Position numbers and translations under genes: made by a program. The notes under the pieces are model-generated. The model ran no database searches, had not been told where the DNA came from, and worked only from the letters and a program-made list of their open reading frames with translations. Positions 53,193 through 64,000 of a stretch of 64,000 nucleotides of DNA are shown piece after piece; position 1 is the stretch's first letter; the number at the start of each line of letters is the position of its first letter. Source of the DNA: Pseudomonas schmalbachii. Lineage in GTDB: Bacteria > Pseudomonadota > Gammaproteobacteria > Pseudomonadales > Pseudomonadaceae. The DNA is taken from assembly GCF_017589465.1 (NCBI RefSeq), contig NZ_JAELYA010000001.1:434001-498000 (forward strand). Direction: 5' to 3'.

Positions 53193-54380
53193 TCAGCCGC
53201 GACCGTAGAGGGTCACGACACCGGCGCCGCCGAGGCCGAGGTTGTGCTGCAGGGCGAGCTTCACGCCTTCGACCTGACGGGCCTCGGCGGTGCCGCGCAG
53301 CTGGTGGCTCAGCTCATAGCACTGCGCCAGGCCGGTGGCGCCCAGCGGGTGGCCCTTGGAGAGCAGGCCGCCGGACGGGTTGACCACCACCTGGCCGCCG
53401 TAGGTGTTGTCGCCATCCAGGACGAACTTCTCGCCCTCGCCCACCGCGCAGAAGCCCAGGCCTTCGTAGGTCAGCAGCTCGTTGTGGGCGAAGCAGTCGT
53501 GCAGCTCGCAGACGCGGATGTCTTCCGGACCGACGCCGGCTTTCTCGTAGACCTGCTGGGCAGCCGCATGGGTCATGCCGGTGCCGACCACGCTGATCAT
53601 CGACGGCGGCTCATAGGCATCGGGGGTGTCGGTAGCCATCGCCTGGGCGAGGATGGCCACGTCGGTGCGCAGGCCATGCTTCCTGGCGAAACGCTCGGAT
53701 ACGAGGATCGCCGCAGCGCCGCCGCAGGTCGGCGGACAGGCCATCAGGCGGGTCATCACGCCTTCCCAGACCACCTGGTCGGCCATCACGTCCTCGGTGG
53801 TGACCACCTTGCGGAACACCGCCAGCGGGTTGTTGGCCGCATGGCGGCTGGCCTTGGCGCGGATGGCGGCGAAGGTTTCCATCTTGGTGCCGTACTTCTG
53901 CATGTGTTCGCGACCGGCGCCGCCAAAGAGCATCAGCGCACCCGGCATGCCGGCGCCTTCCGGGAAGACTTTGGAGGCGGCGCGATAGGATTTGCCCATG
54001 GTCGGTTCGCGATCGGTCCAGAAGCTCTTCAGCGCACCCGGCTGCATCTCTTCGAAACCGAAGGCCAAGGCGCAATCCACCGCCCCGCTTTCCACCGCCT
54101 GACGGGCCAGGAACAGCGCGGTCGAGCCGCTGGCGCAGTTGTTGTTGACGTTGATCACCGGGATACCGGTCATGCCGACTTCATACAGGGCAGACTGGCC
54201 GCAGGTGGAGTCGCCGTAGACATAGCCGGCATAGGCCTGCTGGATCAGTCTGAAATCCAGGCCGGCGTCCTTCAGTGCCAGGCGCACGGCCTCGGCGCCC
54301 ATCTCGATGTAGGACTTGCTCGCGCCGGGCTTGGCGAACGGGACCATGCCAACGCCAACGACATAGGTTTTCTGCGACAT
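53193..54380 (-). CDS. Thiolase-fold protein of the SCP-x / lipid-transfer type
   Basis: A 395-residue thiolase-like enzyme. The nucleophilic Cys is in NNNCASGSTALFLARQAV (~residue 84). The His-containing CELHDCFAHNELLTYEGLGF and the C-terminal NPSGGLLSKGHPLGATG match the SCP-x group rather than acetoacetyl-CoA thiolases. That group cleaves branched or steroid side-chain 3-oxoacyl-CoA. The DUF35 partner of Ltp2-type aldolases is absent. The start is the ATG at 54380. Confidence 0.88.
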   Translation of the reverse strand: MSQKTYVVGVGMVPFAKPGASKSYIEMGAEAVRLALKDAGLDFRLIQQAYAGYVYGDSTCGQSALYEVGMTGIPVINVNNNCASGSTALFLARQAVESGAVDCALAFGFEEMQPGALKSFWTDREPTMGKSYRAASKVFPEGAGMPGALMLFGGAGREHMQKYGTKMETFAAIRAKASRHAANNPLAVFRKVVTTEDVMADQVVWEGVMTRLMACPPTCGGAAAILVSERFARKHGLRTDVAILAQAMATDTPDAYEPPSMISVVGTGMTHAAAQQVYEKAGVGPEDIRVCELHDCFAHNELLTYEGLGFCAVGEGEKFVLDGDNTYGGQVVVNPSGGLLSKGHPLGATGLAQCYELSHQLRGTAEARQVEGVKLALQHNLGLGGAGVVTLYGRG

Positions 54381-54408
54381 CTTCTTCTCCACGCTCAGTT
54401 GACAGTGT

Positions 54409-54430
54409 CCCGGCTGGCAGTCGAGCCGGG
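54409..54430. other. Hairpin in the 5' region of the thiolase gene
   Basis: CCCGGCT pairs with AGCCGGG over an 8-nt loop about 29 nt upstream of the thiolase start codon. It may be a leader structure of the minus-strand transcript or a regulator site. No further evidence. Confidence 0.35.
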
Positions 54431-54577
54431 TTTATTGATGGATCAATGGTTGCGCAAGCGGGGGGTGGTGTATCCCGCCCATGGGGAGTGGCATGGAGTG
54501 GGATTTGGTGGTCCGCTTTTGCATGGGCGCAATCGCGGGCATGGCCCGCTCCTGCTGAGACTTCGGCGCTGGGAATG

Positions 54578-54720
54578 CCTCACCCCAACCCTCTCCCGGA
54601 GGGAGAGGGGGCACAACGGTGTCGGGAGATATGCCTTGCCAGCCGGCAACGCCGAGCAGTCCCCCCTCCCTGAGGGAGAGGGTTAGGGTGAGGGGGATAC
54701 GTAGGGCGGGTGCAACCTGC
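54578..54720. repeat. Repeat family C pair plus half of family B
   Basis: CCTCACCCCAACCCTCTCCC faces CTGAGGGAGAGGGTTAGGGT (54578-54696), and GTAGGGCGGGTGCAACCTGC (54701-54720) is a single family B arm. A family E unit (GCGGGCATGGCCCGCTCCTG) lies just before, at ~54537. Together they fill most of the 417-bp gap between the thiolase and the next acyl-CoA dehydrogenase, which otherwise holds only the hairpin at 54409 and the terminator at 54752. Confidence 0.75.
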
Positions 54721-54751
54721 CATATCAATGCCAGGCGACCGCACCAGAAAT

Positions 54752-54781
54752 AAAAAAACCGCCGTGCACGAAGCACGGCGG
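54752..54781 (-). terminator. Rho-independent terminator after the acyl-CoA dehydrogenase at 54798
   Basis: On the minus strand a perfect 9-bp stem (CCGCCGTGC/GCACGGCGG, loop TTCGT) is followed by seven T residues. It ends the gene at 54798-55940 and isolates the thiolase operon from it. Confidence 0.9.
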
Positions 54782-54797
54782 CGCTCGAAAAAGTCGA

Positions 54798-55940
54798 TCA
54801 GAGAGTGCGGGCGATCAGCTCGCGCATGATGTCGTTGGCGCCGCCATAGATGCGGGTGACACGGCAGTCGATGTAGTGGCGGGCAACCGGGTATTCGAGC
54901 ATGTAGCCGTTGCCGCCGTGCAGCTGCAGGCAGGCATCGACCACCTTGGAGTACAGGTCCGAACACCACATCTTGGCCGCGGCGGCCGCTTCGGTGGTCA
55001 ACTTGTGCTCCAGGCAGAGTTCCATGCAGCGGTCGACATAGGTCTGGCCGATGACGATCTCCGCCTTCAGGTCGGCGAGCTTGAAGCGCGAATTCTGGAA
55101 ATCGATGATCGGCTTGCCGAACACCGTGCGGCCGCGGGTGTAGTCGATGGTGCTGTCGAGCACCGCCTGCGCTCCCGAGATGCAGGAGATGGCAATGGAC
55201 AGGCGCTCCCAGGCCAGCTCCTTCATCAGTTGGTAGAAGCCCTGGCCCGGCACGCCACCGAGAACGCTGCTCTTCGGTACACGCACGTTCTCGAAGAACA
55301 GCATGGTGGTGTCCTGGGCATGCAGGCCGACCTTGCGCAGCGGTTTGGACTTGCTCAAACCGGGGCGATCCGCCTCGACCAGGATCAGCGAGATGTCCTG
55401 GGAGCCCTTGCCGCTGTTGCCGGTCTTGGCTACTACCACGATGACGTCGCAGTTGGTGCCGTTGGAGATGAAGGTCTTGGCGCCATTGATGACGTACTCG
55501 TCACCCTCGAGGACCGCGCGGGTCTTCACCGCCTGCAGGTCGGAGCCGGTGTTCGGCTCGGTCATGGCTACGGCGGAGATGATCTCGCCAGTCGCCATCT
55601 TCGGCAGCCACTCCAGCTTCTGCTCTTCGGTGCCGAAGTTGTTCAGGTAGCCGGCGCAGATATCGTGAATCCCGAAACCGTTCAGGCCAGTGGTATTAGC
55701 TAGGCCGATCTCTTCGGCAACGATCATCGAGAAGCGCCAGTCCAGGCCCAGGCCGCCATAGGCTTCCGGGGTAGTGGGATTGAGCATCCCCAGTTCGCCG
55801 GCCTTTCTCCAGATTTCGCGCGGCACGCGGCGGTCCTCTTCCCACTGTTCATGGTGCGGCATGCACTCATCGGTAAGGAATCGGCGGACGGTACTGCGGA
55901 ACTCTTCATGTTCGTGACTGAACAGCGTGCGTGGAATCAT
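54798..55940 (-). CDS. Acyl-CoA dehydrogenase (second copy)
   Basis: A 380-residue acyl-CoA dehydrogenase, with AMTEPNTGSDLQAVKTRAVL near residues 126-145 and the C-terminal RIYGGANDIMRELIARTL. It differs clearly from the one at 50221, so it probably has a different chain-length or branch preference. It is a single gene with its own terminator and a divergent promoter region. The start is MIPRTLFSHEHEE at 55940; the long in-frame extension upstream is not coding. Confidence 0.9.
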   Translation of the reverse strand: MIPRTLFSHEHEEFRSTVRRFLTDECMPHHEQWEEDRRVPREIWRKAGELGMLNPTTPEAYGGLGLDWRFSMIVAEEIGLANTTGLNGFGIHDICAGYLNNFGTEEQKLEWLPKMATGEIISAVAMTEPNTGSDLQAVKTRAVLEGDEYVINGAKTFISNGTNCDVIVVVAKTGNSGKGSQDISLILVEADRPGLSKSKPLRKVGLHAQDTTMLFFENVRVPKSSVLGGVPGQGFYQLMKELAWERLSIAISCISGAQAVLDSTIDYTRGRTVFGKPIIDFQNSRFKLADLKAEIVIGQTYVDRCMELCLEHKLTTEAAAAAKMWCSDLYSKVVDACLQLHGGNGYMLEYPVARHYIDCRVTRIYGGANDIMRELIARTL

Positions 55941-56141
55941 GGCGGCATTGCCCTCTGTATATCGACTGGATCGTGCCCGCTCGGATGGCGGCAACTCACC
56001 CAGGCAGGTTAGGGACATGGCCTTGCGCACAGACCACTCCGTTGGAGTTGGCCGGGGGTGAAAAAAGACTGGGGTGGACCTGTTCCTGCAGGGAGTGGTG
56101 TACCGCCCCACTCCGAAGGAAGGGATCGGTAACGCGCGGGT

Positions 56142-56158
56142 TTCGCTTAACTAGCGAA
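56142..56158. promoter_or_regulatory. TTCGCT-N5-AGCGAA inverted repeat, candidate regulator site
   Basis: TTCGCTTAACTAGCGAA is a perfect 6-bp inverted repeat with a 5-nt AT-rich centre, extended imperfectly by GGG/CCC. It lies 29 bp before the ATG at 56188 in the divergent region shared with the acyl-CoA dehydrogenase gene. The MalT-like regulator at 60373 is a candidate binder. Inference only. Confidence 0.45.
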
Positions 56159-56187
56159 CGCCCGATCCACCGACCCCGGACATTCCA

Positions 56188-58299
<2,112 letters not shown>

Positions 58300-58364
58300 G
58301 TCAACCGCGCCCTTCTCTCCTCTCTCTCTGGGAGAGAGGACTAAAACGCCCACAGGACATCCCC

Positions 58365-59549
58365 ATGAAAGAAGCCGTCATTCTCTCCACCGCCCGCACG
58401 CCGATTGCCAAGGCATACCGTGGCGCCTTCAACAACACCCGTTCGCCAAGCATGAGTTCCTTCGCCATCCGTGCCGCCGTAGAGCGTGCCGGTGTCGATG
58501 CCGGCGAGATCGAAGATCTGGTCATGGGCTCCTCACTGCCCTCCGGCACTGCCGGCTGGAACCTCGGCCGCATGGCCGCGCTGGCCTCCGGCCTGCCGCT
58601 CAGCGTCAGCGGCCAGACCATCGACCGCCAGTGCGCCTCCGGCCTGATGGCCATCGCCACCGCTGCCAAGCAGATTATGGTCGACGGCATGCAGGTGACC
58701 ATCGGCGCCGGCCAGGAGCAGATCAGCCTGGTCCAGCAGTGCAGCGTCGAATGGGCCATGAGCGAGCGCGACGAGCAGGTGACGCGCCACGCCGAGCACG
58801 CCTACATGCCGATGCTGCAGACCGCCGAACTGGTAGCCAAACGCTACGGCATCAGCCGCGAAGCGCAGGACGCCTACAGCCTGCAATCGCAGCAGCGTAC
58901 CGCCGCGGCCCAGCGGGCCGGGCTGTTCGCCAACGAGATCGTCCCGGTCACCGTCACCAAGCAGACCGTGGACAAGGCTACCGGTACGGTGAACCTCGAA
59001 GAGGTCACCCTTGGCCAGGACGAAGGCAACCGTCCGCAAACCCGTCTGGAAGACCTGACCGGCCTGAAAAGCGTTTTAGAAGGCGGCTGCATCACTGCTG
59101 GCAACGCCAGCCAGCTGTCCGACGGCGCCAGTGCCTGCGTGCTGATGGACGCCCGCCTGGCGGAGCAGCGCAATCTGGAGCCGCTGGGTCTCTATCGCGG
59201 CATCGCGGTAGCCGGCCTGGCGCCGGAAGAAATGGGCATCGGCCCCGTCCTGGCCGTGCCCAGGTTGCTCAAGCAGCACGGTCTGACCGTCGACGACATC
59301 GGCCTCTGGGAGCTCAACGAGGCCTTCGCCTGCCAGGTGCTCTACTGCCGCGACCGGCTTGGCATCGACAACGACAAGCTCAACGTCAATGGCGGCGCCA
59401 TCGCGATCGGTCATCCCTACGGCATGAGCGGCGCGCGCATGGTCGGCCACGCCCTGCTGGAAGGTAAACGACGCGGCGTGAAATACGTCGTGATCACCAT
59501 GTGCATCGGCGGTGGCATGGGCGCCGCCGGCCTGTTCGAGGTGCTTTGA
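58365..59549 (+). CDS. Acetyl-CoA acyltransferase (thiolase)
   Basis: A 394-residue thiolase. The acyl-accepting Cys is in [20 protein letters not shown] (~residue 88), the His in [12 protein letters not shown] (~353) and the second Cys in [11 protein letters not shown] (~384), so the catalytic triad is complete. It cleaves 3-oxoacyl-CoA to acetyl-CoA and a shortened acyl-CoA. It lies 65 nt after the fusion gene and shares a TGATG junction with the SDR gene that follows. Confidence 0.92.
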   Translation: MKEAVILSTARTPIAKAYRGAFNNTRSPSMSSFAIRAAVERAGVDAGEIEDLVMGSSLPSGTAGWNLGRMAALASGLPLSVSGQTIDRQCASGLMAIATAAKQIMVDGMQVTIGAGQEQISLVQQCSVEWAMSERDEQVTRHAEHAYMPMLQTAELVAKRYGISREAQDAYSLQSQQRTAAAQRAGLFANEIVPVTVTKQTVDKATGTVNLEEVTLGQDEGNRPQTRLEDLTGLKSVLEGGCITAGNASQLSDGASACVLMDARLAEQRNLEPLGLYRGIAVAGLAPEEMGIGPVLAVPRLLKQHGLTVDDIGLWELNEAFACQVLYCRDRLGIDNDKLNVNGGAIAIGHPYGMSGARMVGHALLEGKRRGVKYVVITMCIGGGMGAAGLFEVL

Positions 59550-60322
59550 TGGAACGGAACATTTTCTCCCTGGCCGGCAAGACCGTGCTGATCACTGGTG
59601 CGTCCAGCGGTATCGGCGCTCACTTCGCCCACACCGTAACCGCCGCCGATGCTCGCGTGGTGATCGGCGCGCGGCGGGTCGATCGCCTGCAGGTACTGGC
59701 GGCGGAACTGCGCGACAAGGGCGCCAAAGTGCTGGACGTGGCAATGGACGTGACCAGCCGAGACAGCGTCGAGGCGGCTTTCGATGCTGCCGAGGCGGCG
59801 TTCGGCGTGGTCGACGTGGTGGTCAACAACGCCGGTATCGGCAACGGCCGGCGCGCGCTGGATATCAGCGAGGAAGACTGGCGCGCCATGCTCTCGACCA
59901 ATCTCGACGGCGTCTGGCGCGTGGCCCAGTGCGCGGCGCGGCGCATGGTCAAGGCCGGGCGCCCGGGCAGCATCATCAATATCGCCTCGATCCTCGGCCT
60001 GCGCGTCGGCATGCAGCTCAGCCACTACTGCACGGCCAAGGCCGGTGTAGTCCAGCTGAGCAAATCTCTGGCGCTGGAACTGGCACGCAGCAACATCCGC
60101 GTGAATGCCATCGCTCCCGGCTACTACAAGACCGAGATCAACGACACCCACTTCGAAACCGAGGAAGGCATGGCCTACATCCGCCACATGGTGCCGATGC
60201 GCCGCCTGGGCCAGTTGGAGGAACTGGACGGCCCCCTGCTGCTGCTCGCCAGCGAAGCCGGCTCGTTCATGACCGGTTCGGTGCTGGCAGTGGACGGCGG
60301 CCATCTGGTCAACTCACTGTAG
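59549..60322 (+). CDS. Short-chain dehydrogenase (second copy)
   Basis: A 257-residue SDR with GASSGIGAHFAHTVTAADAR at residues ~15-34, NNAGIGNG near 92 and the catalytic HYCTAKAG near 158, plus the C-terminal TGSVLAVDGGHLVNSL block. It is translationally coupled to the thiolase (stop and start overlap in TGATG). It probably acts on a hydroxyl group of a pathway intermediate. It is convergent with the LuxR gene. Confidence 0.9.
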   Translation: MERNIFSLAGKTVLITGASSGIGAHFAHTVTAADARVVIGARRVDRLQVLAAELRDKGAKVLDVAMDVTSRDSVEAAFDAAEAAFGVVDVVVNNAGIGNGRRALDISEEDWRAMLSTNLDGVWRVAQCAARRMVKAGRPGSIINIASILGLRVGMQLSHYCTAKAGVVQLSKSLALELARSNIRVNAIAPGYYKTEINDTHFETEEGMAYIRHMVPMRRLGQLEELDGPLLLLASEAGSFMTGSVLAVDGGHLVNSL

Positions 60323-60330
60323 CCGGCGGT

Positions 60331-60367
60331 ATGGTCCGCCCTCCTCACCCCGGGCCGGGCGGACCAT
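60331..60367. terminator. Convergent hairpin between the SDR and LuxR genes
   Basis: ATGGTCCGCCC pairs perfectly with GGGCGGACCAT over a 15-nt loop, in the 50-nt gap between two convergent genes. There is no T-run, but its place suggests a shared bidirectional stop. Confidence 0.6.
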
Positions 60368-60372
60368 CGGCC

Positions 60373-63063
60373 TCAGGAGCCGCGCGGAACGCGCTTGCGG
60401 GCGATGATGATCGCCTCGTAGCGGCTGGATACCCCGAGCTTGGAGAAGATGTTGCGCAAGTTCCACTTGACCGTCTGCAGGCTCAGGTTCAACGCCAGGG
60501 CGATGCGCTTGTTGGACATCGACTGTTCGAGCAGTTCGAGGATTTCCAGCTCGCGCCTGGTCAGCAGCGGCTCCTTGGTCTCGGCCCCGCCGACCTGCGG
60601 CTCGACCTCGTCCTGCTCCGTCTGCACAGGCTGCCGCCGGGTGAGTTCCTGCAGGTACGCCGCCAGCTCCTTGTCGGCCGGGATTTCCAGGCGAGTCAGC
60701 AGTCTGCGCAGCGGTTCGCCTTCATCCAGCAGCGTGCGCAGCATGCCCATGCGGTAAGCGCCGGCCAGTACGCTCTGCGCGCGCTCCAGCGACTCCTCCT
60801 CGCGGCCGAGCATGTCGAGGACGAGGGTGCGGAGGATTTCCGCCTTCAGCCGCCAGCCGCTGCGGGCATACTCGCGCGCGGGCCCCTCGATTTCCGAAAG
60901 CGCCCGCAACGCCAGTTCGGGCTGCTGCCGCGCCAGGGCCAGCCGGGCTTTCGACAGCGCGGTGAGGACGGCCACTTCCGCCTGTGCCGGCGTCGGTTCG
61001 AGCGTCTCGCGCGGCAGGTCTTCCAGCGCCGCCTGGATGACTTCCGCCTGCCGCCAGTCGCCGCTGCGCAACAGGATGCGCAGCCGCTCGGCGAGCATGG
61101 CGGCGACGCCACGGTGCAATCCCAGGTCGCGGAACTGTTCCTCCTGCCGGGACAGATACTCCAGTGCGCTGCGCGAAGACTCCTGCAGCAGCTGCAGGCG
61201 CGCATGGCTCAGGGCCGAGCTGATGCGGTACTCCGGCACCGCGAAACGCAGGATGTCCTGGCGATTGGCGAGGACCTCGCGCGCCTCGTCGATGCGGTCG
61301 AGCTCGTAGTACGCCTCCCCGAGGATCGCCGCGCAGTTGCAGGCGCTGACCGAACGCCGGCCATGCACCTGCTCGGCCTGGGCGAGCACCGTGGAACAGC
61401 TGCGCTCGGCCTCCAGCACGTTGCCCTCGAACAGCGCCATCTGTGCCATCGAGGCCGCGCCGATCAGCGCCATTTCATAACTGCTCGAACGCAGGCAACG
61501 ACCGGCCGGCGAGTTGAAGTAGCGGCGTGCCTCGGCGTACCGCCCGAGACTGCTCAGCGCGCTGACGGTCAGGCAGGCGCATACCTGGGCGAGGAACGGA
61601 TTCTCCAGGGTCGTGCCCATCAGCGGCTCCAGCAGCGCATGGGCCTCGGCCATGTCGTCGTGCTGGATTGCCAGGGTCGCCCGCAACAGCGCCACCTGGT
61701 CCTGCCATTGCGGCGTCAGTTGCGCGTCAACCAGCGCGGCCAGCCAGCTCTCGGCCCTGGCGGTGCGAGAGGTCAGCAGGCAGCTCCAGATGCCCATGAT
61801 AAGCAGGTCAGGATGCTGAGTGAGCAGCAACAGCGGAACATTGTCGAGCCAGCGGATGAACTGGCCGAGATGGCTGACGCTCTTGTACGACGGCTGCGAG
61901 CGGTGCAGCAGCTCGACCAGCAGGTCGAAGTCTTCGGCGAGCAATGCATGGCGCATGGTTTCGGCAACCAGTCCGGCCCGTTCGAACCACTCCGTTGCCC
62001 GCCGGTGCAGCAGTCGCACGTCGGTGCCCGAGGCAACCAGGCGCTTGGCGAGGAATTCGTTGAACATCGGATGCAGGCGCAGCCACTGGTAGTCCCCCGG
62101 CGCATCGACCGACTGCAGGAACAGGTTGCGCGACTCGATCGCCTCGATCATCGCCTCGGCCTCGGACACGCCGGTGACATGGGCGGCCAGTGGCGCATTG
62201 AAGCGCCGCAGGATGGAGATCTTCTGCAGGAAATCCAGCAGGCCGGCCGGCAGGTCGGCGATCACGTCTTCCGCCAGATACTCCTCCAGGCCCTGGCTGC
62301 TCGCCTGCGGGTTGATCGACCCACCCCGGCGCCGCGGGTTGGCCTTGCGCGAAATCGACAGCAGTTGCAGACCGATGGGCCAACCGTCGGCCTGGTCGTG
62401 CAAGGCATGGGCCGTATCGACGTCGATCGCGCTGTCCAGATGGGTCTTGAGGAAGTCGTGCGACTCGTGGAAATCGAAGGCCAGTTCCGCGCCCTCCACC
62501 TCGCACAGCTCGCCCATCGCCCGCAGGCGGCCAAGCAGCAACCCCGGCATCTGCCGCGAAGCGAGGGCGATGTGCAGGTTGTGCGGCGCGCCTTCGATCA
62601 GCCCTTGCAGCAGTTGGGTGATGCGTGGGTCGCGCGCCTGCTGGAGGTCATCGAGCATCAGGTAGAACTCGCCGCTGGTCCTGGCCAGGGTATTGATCAG
62701 CAGCGACGACATCATGTGCATCACATCGCTGCCTGCCTCCTCATTGAGCGGCAGGAGATTCTCCTCCAGCGACACCCCGACCTGCTGCAGCGCACCGATC
62801 AGGCTCAGGCAGAACGTCTCCAGCTGACTGTCGTCCTGGGACAGCGACATCCAGGCCACGGTCGCCCCGTCGGTGATCAGCGCCTGGCGCCACTGGGCGA
62901 GCAGGATGGTCTTGCCGAAGCCGGCGCCAGCGGTGACCAGGAACAGGCGGTTCTGGTGCTCGGCCTGCAGCCGCGCCAGAAGATTCCTGCGCGGGACCGA
63001 CTGGCTGCCAATGCGCGGCGGGGAGAACTTGGTGCTGACGAGCAGTGGGGAGGTCGGATTCAT
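60373..63063 (-). CDS. MalT-like LuxR-family regulator (LAL-type)
   Basis: An 896-residue ATP-dependent regulator. The Walker A motif AGAGFGKT lies at residues ~45-52 of an AAA/STAND domain, a long helical TPR-like region covers residues ~400-800 and a C-terminal LuxR helix-turn-helix covers the last 60 residues (LTRRELEILELLEQSMSNKR). Regulators of this MalT type sense a small ligand and activate catabolic operons. Its place among the beta-oxidation genes makes it the probable pathway activator. The ATG at 63063 is preferred over a GTG at 63123 that lacks a ribosome-binding site. Confidence 0.88.
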   Translation of the reverse strand: MNPTSPLLVSTKFSPPRIGSQSVPRRNLLARLQAEHQNRLFLVTAGAGFGKTILLAQWRQALITDGATVAWMSLSQDDSQLETFCLSLIGALQQVGVSLEENLLPLNEEAGSDVMHMMSSLLINTLARTSGEFYLMLDDLQQARDPRITQLLQGLIEGAPHNLHIALASRQMPGLLLGRLRAMGELCEVEGAELAFDFHESHDFLKTHLDSAIDVDTAHALHDQADGWPIGLQLLSISRKANPRRRGGSINPQASSQGLEEYLAEDVIADLPAGLLDFLQKISILRRFNAPLAAHVTGVSEAEAMIEAIESRNLFLQSVDAPGDYQWLRLHPMFNEFLAKRLVASGTDVRLLHRRATEWFERAGLVAETMRHALLAEDFDLLVELLHRSQPSYKSVSHLGQFIRWLDNVPLLLLTQHPDLLIMGIWSCLLTSRTARAESWLAALVDAQLTPQWQDQVALLRATLAIQHDDMAEAHALLEPLMGTTLENPFLAQVCACLTVSALSSLGRYAEARRYFNSPAGRCLRSSSYEMALIGAASMAQMALFEGNVLEAERSCSTVLAQAEQVHGRRSVSACNCAAILGEAYYELDRIDEAREVLANRQDILRFAVPEYRISSALSHARLQLLQESSRSALEYLSRQEEQFRDLGLHRGVAAMLAERLRILLRSGDWRQAEVIQAALEDLPRETLEPTPAQAEVAVLTALSKARLALARQQPELALRALSEIEGPAREYARSGWRLKAEILRTLVLDMLGREEESLERAQSVLAGAYRMGMLRTLLDEGEPLRRLLTRLEIPADKELAAYLQELTRRQPVQTEQDEVEPQVGGAETKEPLLTRRELEILELLEQSMSNKRIALALNLSLQTVKWNLRNIFSKLGVSSRYEAIIIARKRVPRGS

Positions 63064-63138
63064 CTGAACTGGGAACTCCGGGATTGCGGGAACTGGCTGG
63101 CGGGGTGGGAACGATGTTTTCACTTGAACGGTGGGTCA

Positions 63139-63270
63139 CCCCTCACTCCAGCCCTGGCTGCGCGCCCCGCTCCAAGGGAGAGGGGACTATTCGGCGTCAG
63201 GCGAAACATCGCACTAATCGACACTCCGTCCGGCCCCCTCTCCCTGAGGGAGAGGGTTGGGGTAAGGGGA
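63139..63270. repeat. Repeat family C pair upstream of the LuxR gene
   Basis: CCCTCACTCCAGCCCTGGCT faces CCCTGAGGGAGAGGGTTGGG across ~80 nt. It lies between the CoA-transferase gene and the LuxR gene and fills most of the gap. Confidence 0.7.
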
Positions 63271-63288
63271 AACGTTTTGGCCAATGGC

Positions 63289-64000
63289 TCAGCCAATCGC
63301 CCCCACCTCACGCAACACCTCGATTGCCTCCTGGTCGAGCCCGAGCTGTTCGAGGATTTCCAGCGTGTGCTCGCCATTCTTCACCACCTTGCCGACCACG
63401 CCCGGCGTGCGGCTCAGGCGCGGTGCGGGCGCCGGATGCACGATGCCGTCGCTTTCGACGAATACGCCACGTGCCTGGTTGTGCGGATAGTTCGGCGCCT
63501 CGCTCAGGTCCAGCACCGGGGCGAAGCACACGTCGGTGCCTTCCAGCAGCTCGCACCATTCGTCGCGGGTGCGGGTGAGGAACATGGCTTCCAGTTTGGC
63601 ACGCAGCTGCGGCCACTCCTTGCGCTCCCACTGGTGCAGGAAGGCCGGATCGTCGATGCCGCAGAGTTCGAGGAACAGCTGGTAGAACTGCGGCTCGATG
63701 GCTCCCAACGAAATATAGCCGCCGTCCGCGCAGGCATAGCAGCCGTAGAACGGCGCGCCGCCGTCGAAGATGTTCTCCCCGCGGCCTCGCCATTCGCCTT
63801 TCTGCCGGAGCTCGTAGTACATGGTGCCGAGCAGCGCCGCACCGTCGCAGATGGCCGCATCCACCACCTGCCCCTTGCCCGAGCGCTGCGCCTCGAACAG
63901 TGCGCTAACCACGCCGAAGGCCAGCATCATCGCTCCGCCGCCCATATCGCCGACCAGGTGCAGCGGCGGCGTCGGCGCACGGTCGGCATGTCCCATGGCA
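63289..64000 (-). CDS. CaiB/BaiF-type CoA-transferase or alpha-methylacyl-CoA racemase (partial)
   Basis: The C-terminal ~237 residues of a class III CoA-transferase-family protein; the 5' part is beyond the right edge. The LVGDMGGGAMMLAFGVVSAL block, the YYELRQKGEW then GENIFDGGAPFYGCYACADG region and the EWPQLRAKLEAMFLTRTRDE end are typical of alpha-methylacyl-CoA racemase-like members. In this setting a racemase for 2-methyl-branched acyl-CoA would suit a branched or steroid-like substrate, or it could transfer CoA to the free acid. Confidence 0.85.
   Translation of the reverse strand, partial: AMGHADRAPTPPLHLVGDMGGGAMMLAFGVVSALFEAQRSGKGQVVDAAICDGAALLGTMYYELRQKGEWRGRGENIFDGGAPFYGCYACADGGYISLGAIEPQFYQLFLELCGIDDPAFLHQWERKEWPQLRAKLEAMFLTRTRDEWCELLEGTDVCFAPVLDLSEAPNYPHNQARGVFVESDGIVHPAPAPRLSRTPGVVGKVVKNGEHTLEILEQLGLDQEAIEVLREVGAIG

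Noticed and set aside
63064-63123. A 20-residue longer N-terminus for the MalT-like regulator starting at GTG 63123
   Set aside because: No ribosome-binding site precedes the GTG, and homologous proteins begin close to the STKFSPP motif, which the ATG at 63063 preserves.

Overview
This is a high-GC Gammaproteobacterial chromosome segment, most likely from a Pseudomonas of the aeruginosa/nitroreducens/citronellolis type. The evidence is a benABCDKE-benR plus catBCA-catR locus with an OprD-type porin, mmsAB, tamAB, tusA and endA, together with several families of short inverted intergenic repeats. Genus is inferred from gene content and coding style, not from a marker gene.

Layout. (1) 1-5,690: a catabolic operon (DUF1185-like protein, alpha/beta hydrolase, aldehyde dehydrogenase, flavin reductase), a carboxymuconolactone-decarboxylase-like gene, a GntR/FCD regulator and a NUDIX hydrolase. 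A perfect palindrome, ATGGTATACCAT, sits upstream of the first gene. (2) 5,957-18,714: a benzoate-to-catechol-to-muconolactone locus. BenABCD oxidise benzoate to catechol; CatA, CatB and CatC carry it to the enol-lactone; BenK, BenE and an OprD-type porin handle uptake; CatR and BenR regulate. Two tandem BenR/XylS-type half-sites lie exactly against a -35 box in front of benA. (3) 19,001-33,448: core genes: a methyltransferase, tamA-tamB, tusA, a LysR regulator divergent from mmsA-mmsB (valine catabolism), a lipoprotein, a small gene behind a perfect LexA-type box, a secreted protein, endA and a DUF1993 gene.

(4) 33,489-~42,100: an accessory region. It begins inside a broken Lrp/AsnC-type gene of which only the last ~35 codons remain. 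Then comes a three-gene recombinase set that I read as a Gamma-Mobile-Trio (gmtY, gmtZ, gmtX). GmtZ has seven tandem 59-residue repeats in front of a tyrosine-recombinase domain. The possible cargo is small and mostly unrecognised: an XRE regulator beside an unknown 148-residue protein, an AbrB/MazE-like protein, an unknown 101-residue protein and a DUF2384/MbcA-like protein, followed by gene remnants.

(5) 42,120-64,000: a large catabolic cluster. It holds a DUF1254 protein, two exported sulfatases with different active-site motifs, an acyl-CoA ligase, two acyl-CoA dehydrogenases, two short-chain dehydrogenases, two MaoC-fold hydratases, a hydratase/3-hydroxyacyl-CoA dehydrogenase fusion, two thiolases, a MalT-like LuxR regulator and a CoA-transferase that runs off the right edge. 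Together these look like sulfate-ester hydrolysis followed by CoA activation and beta-oxidation of an unidentified (perhaps branched, alicyclic or steroid-like) acid; the substrate is inference. No rRNA, tRNA or CRISPR array was seen.
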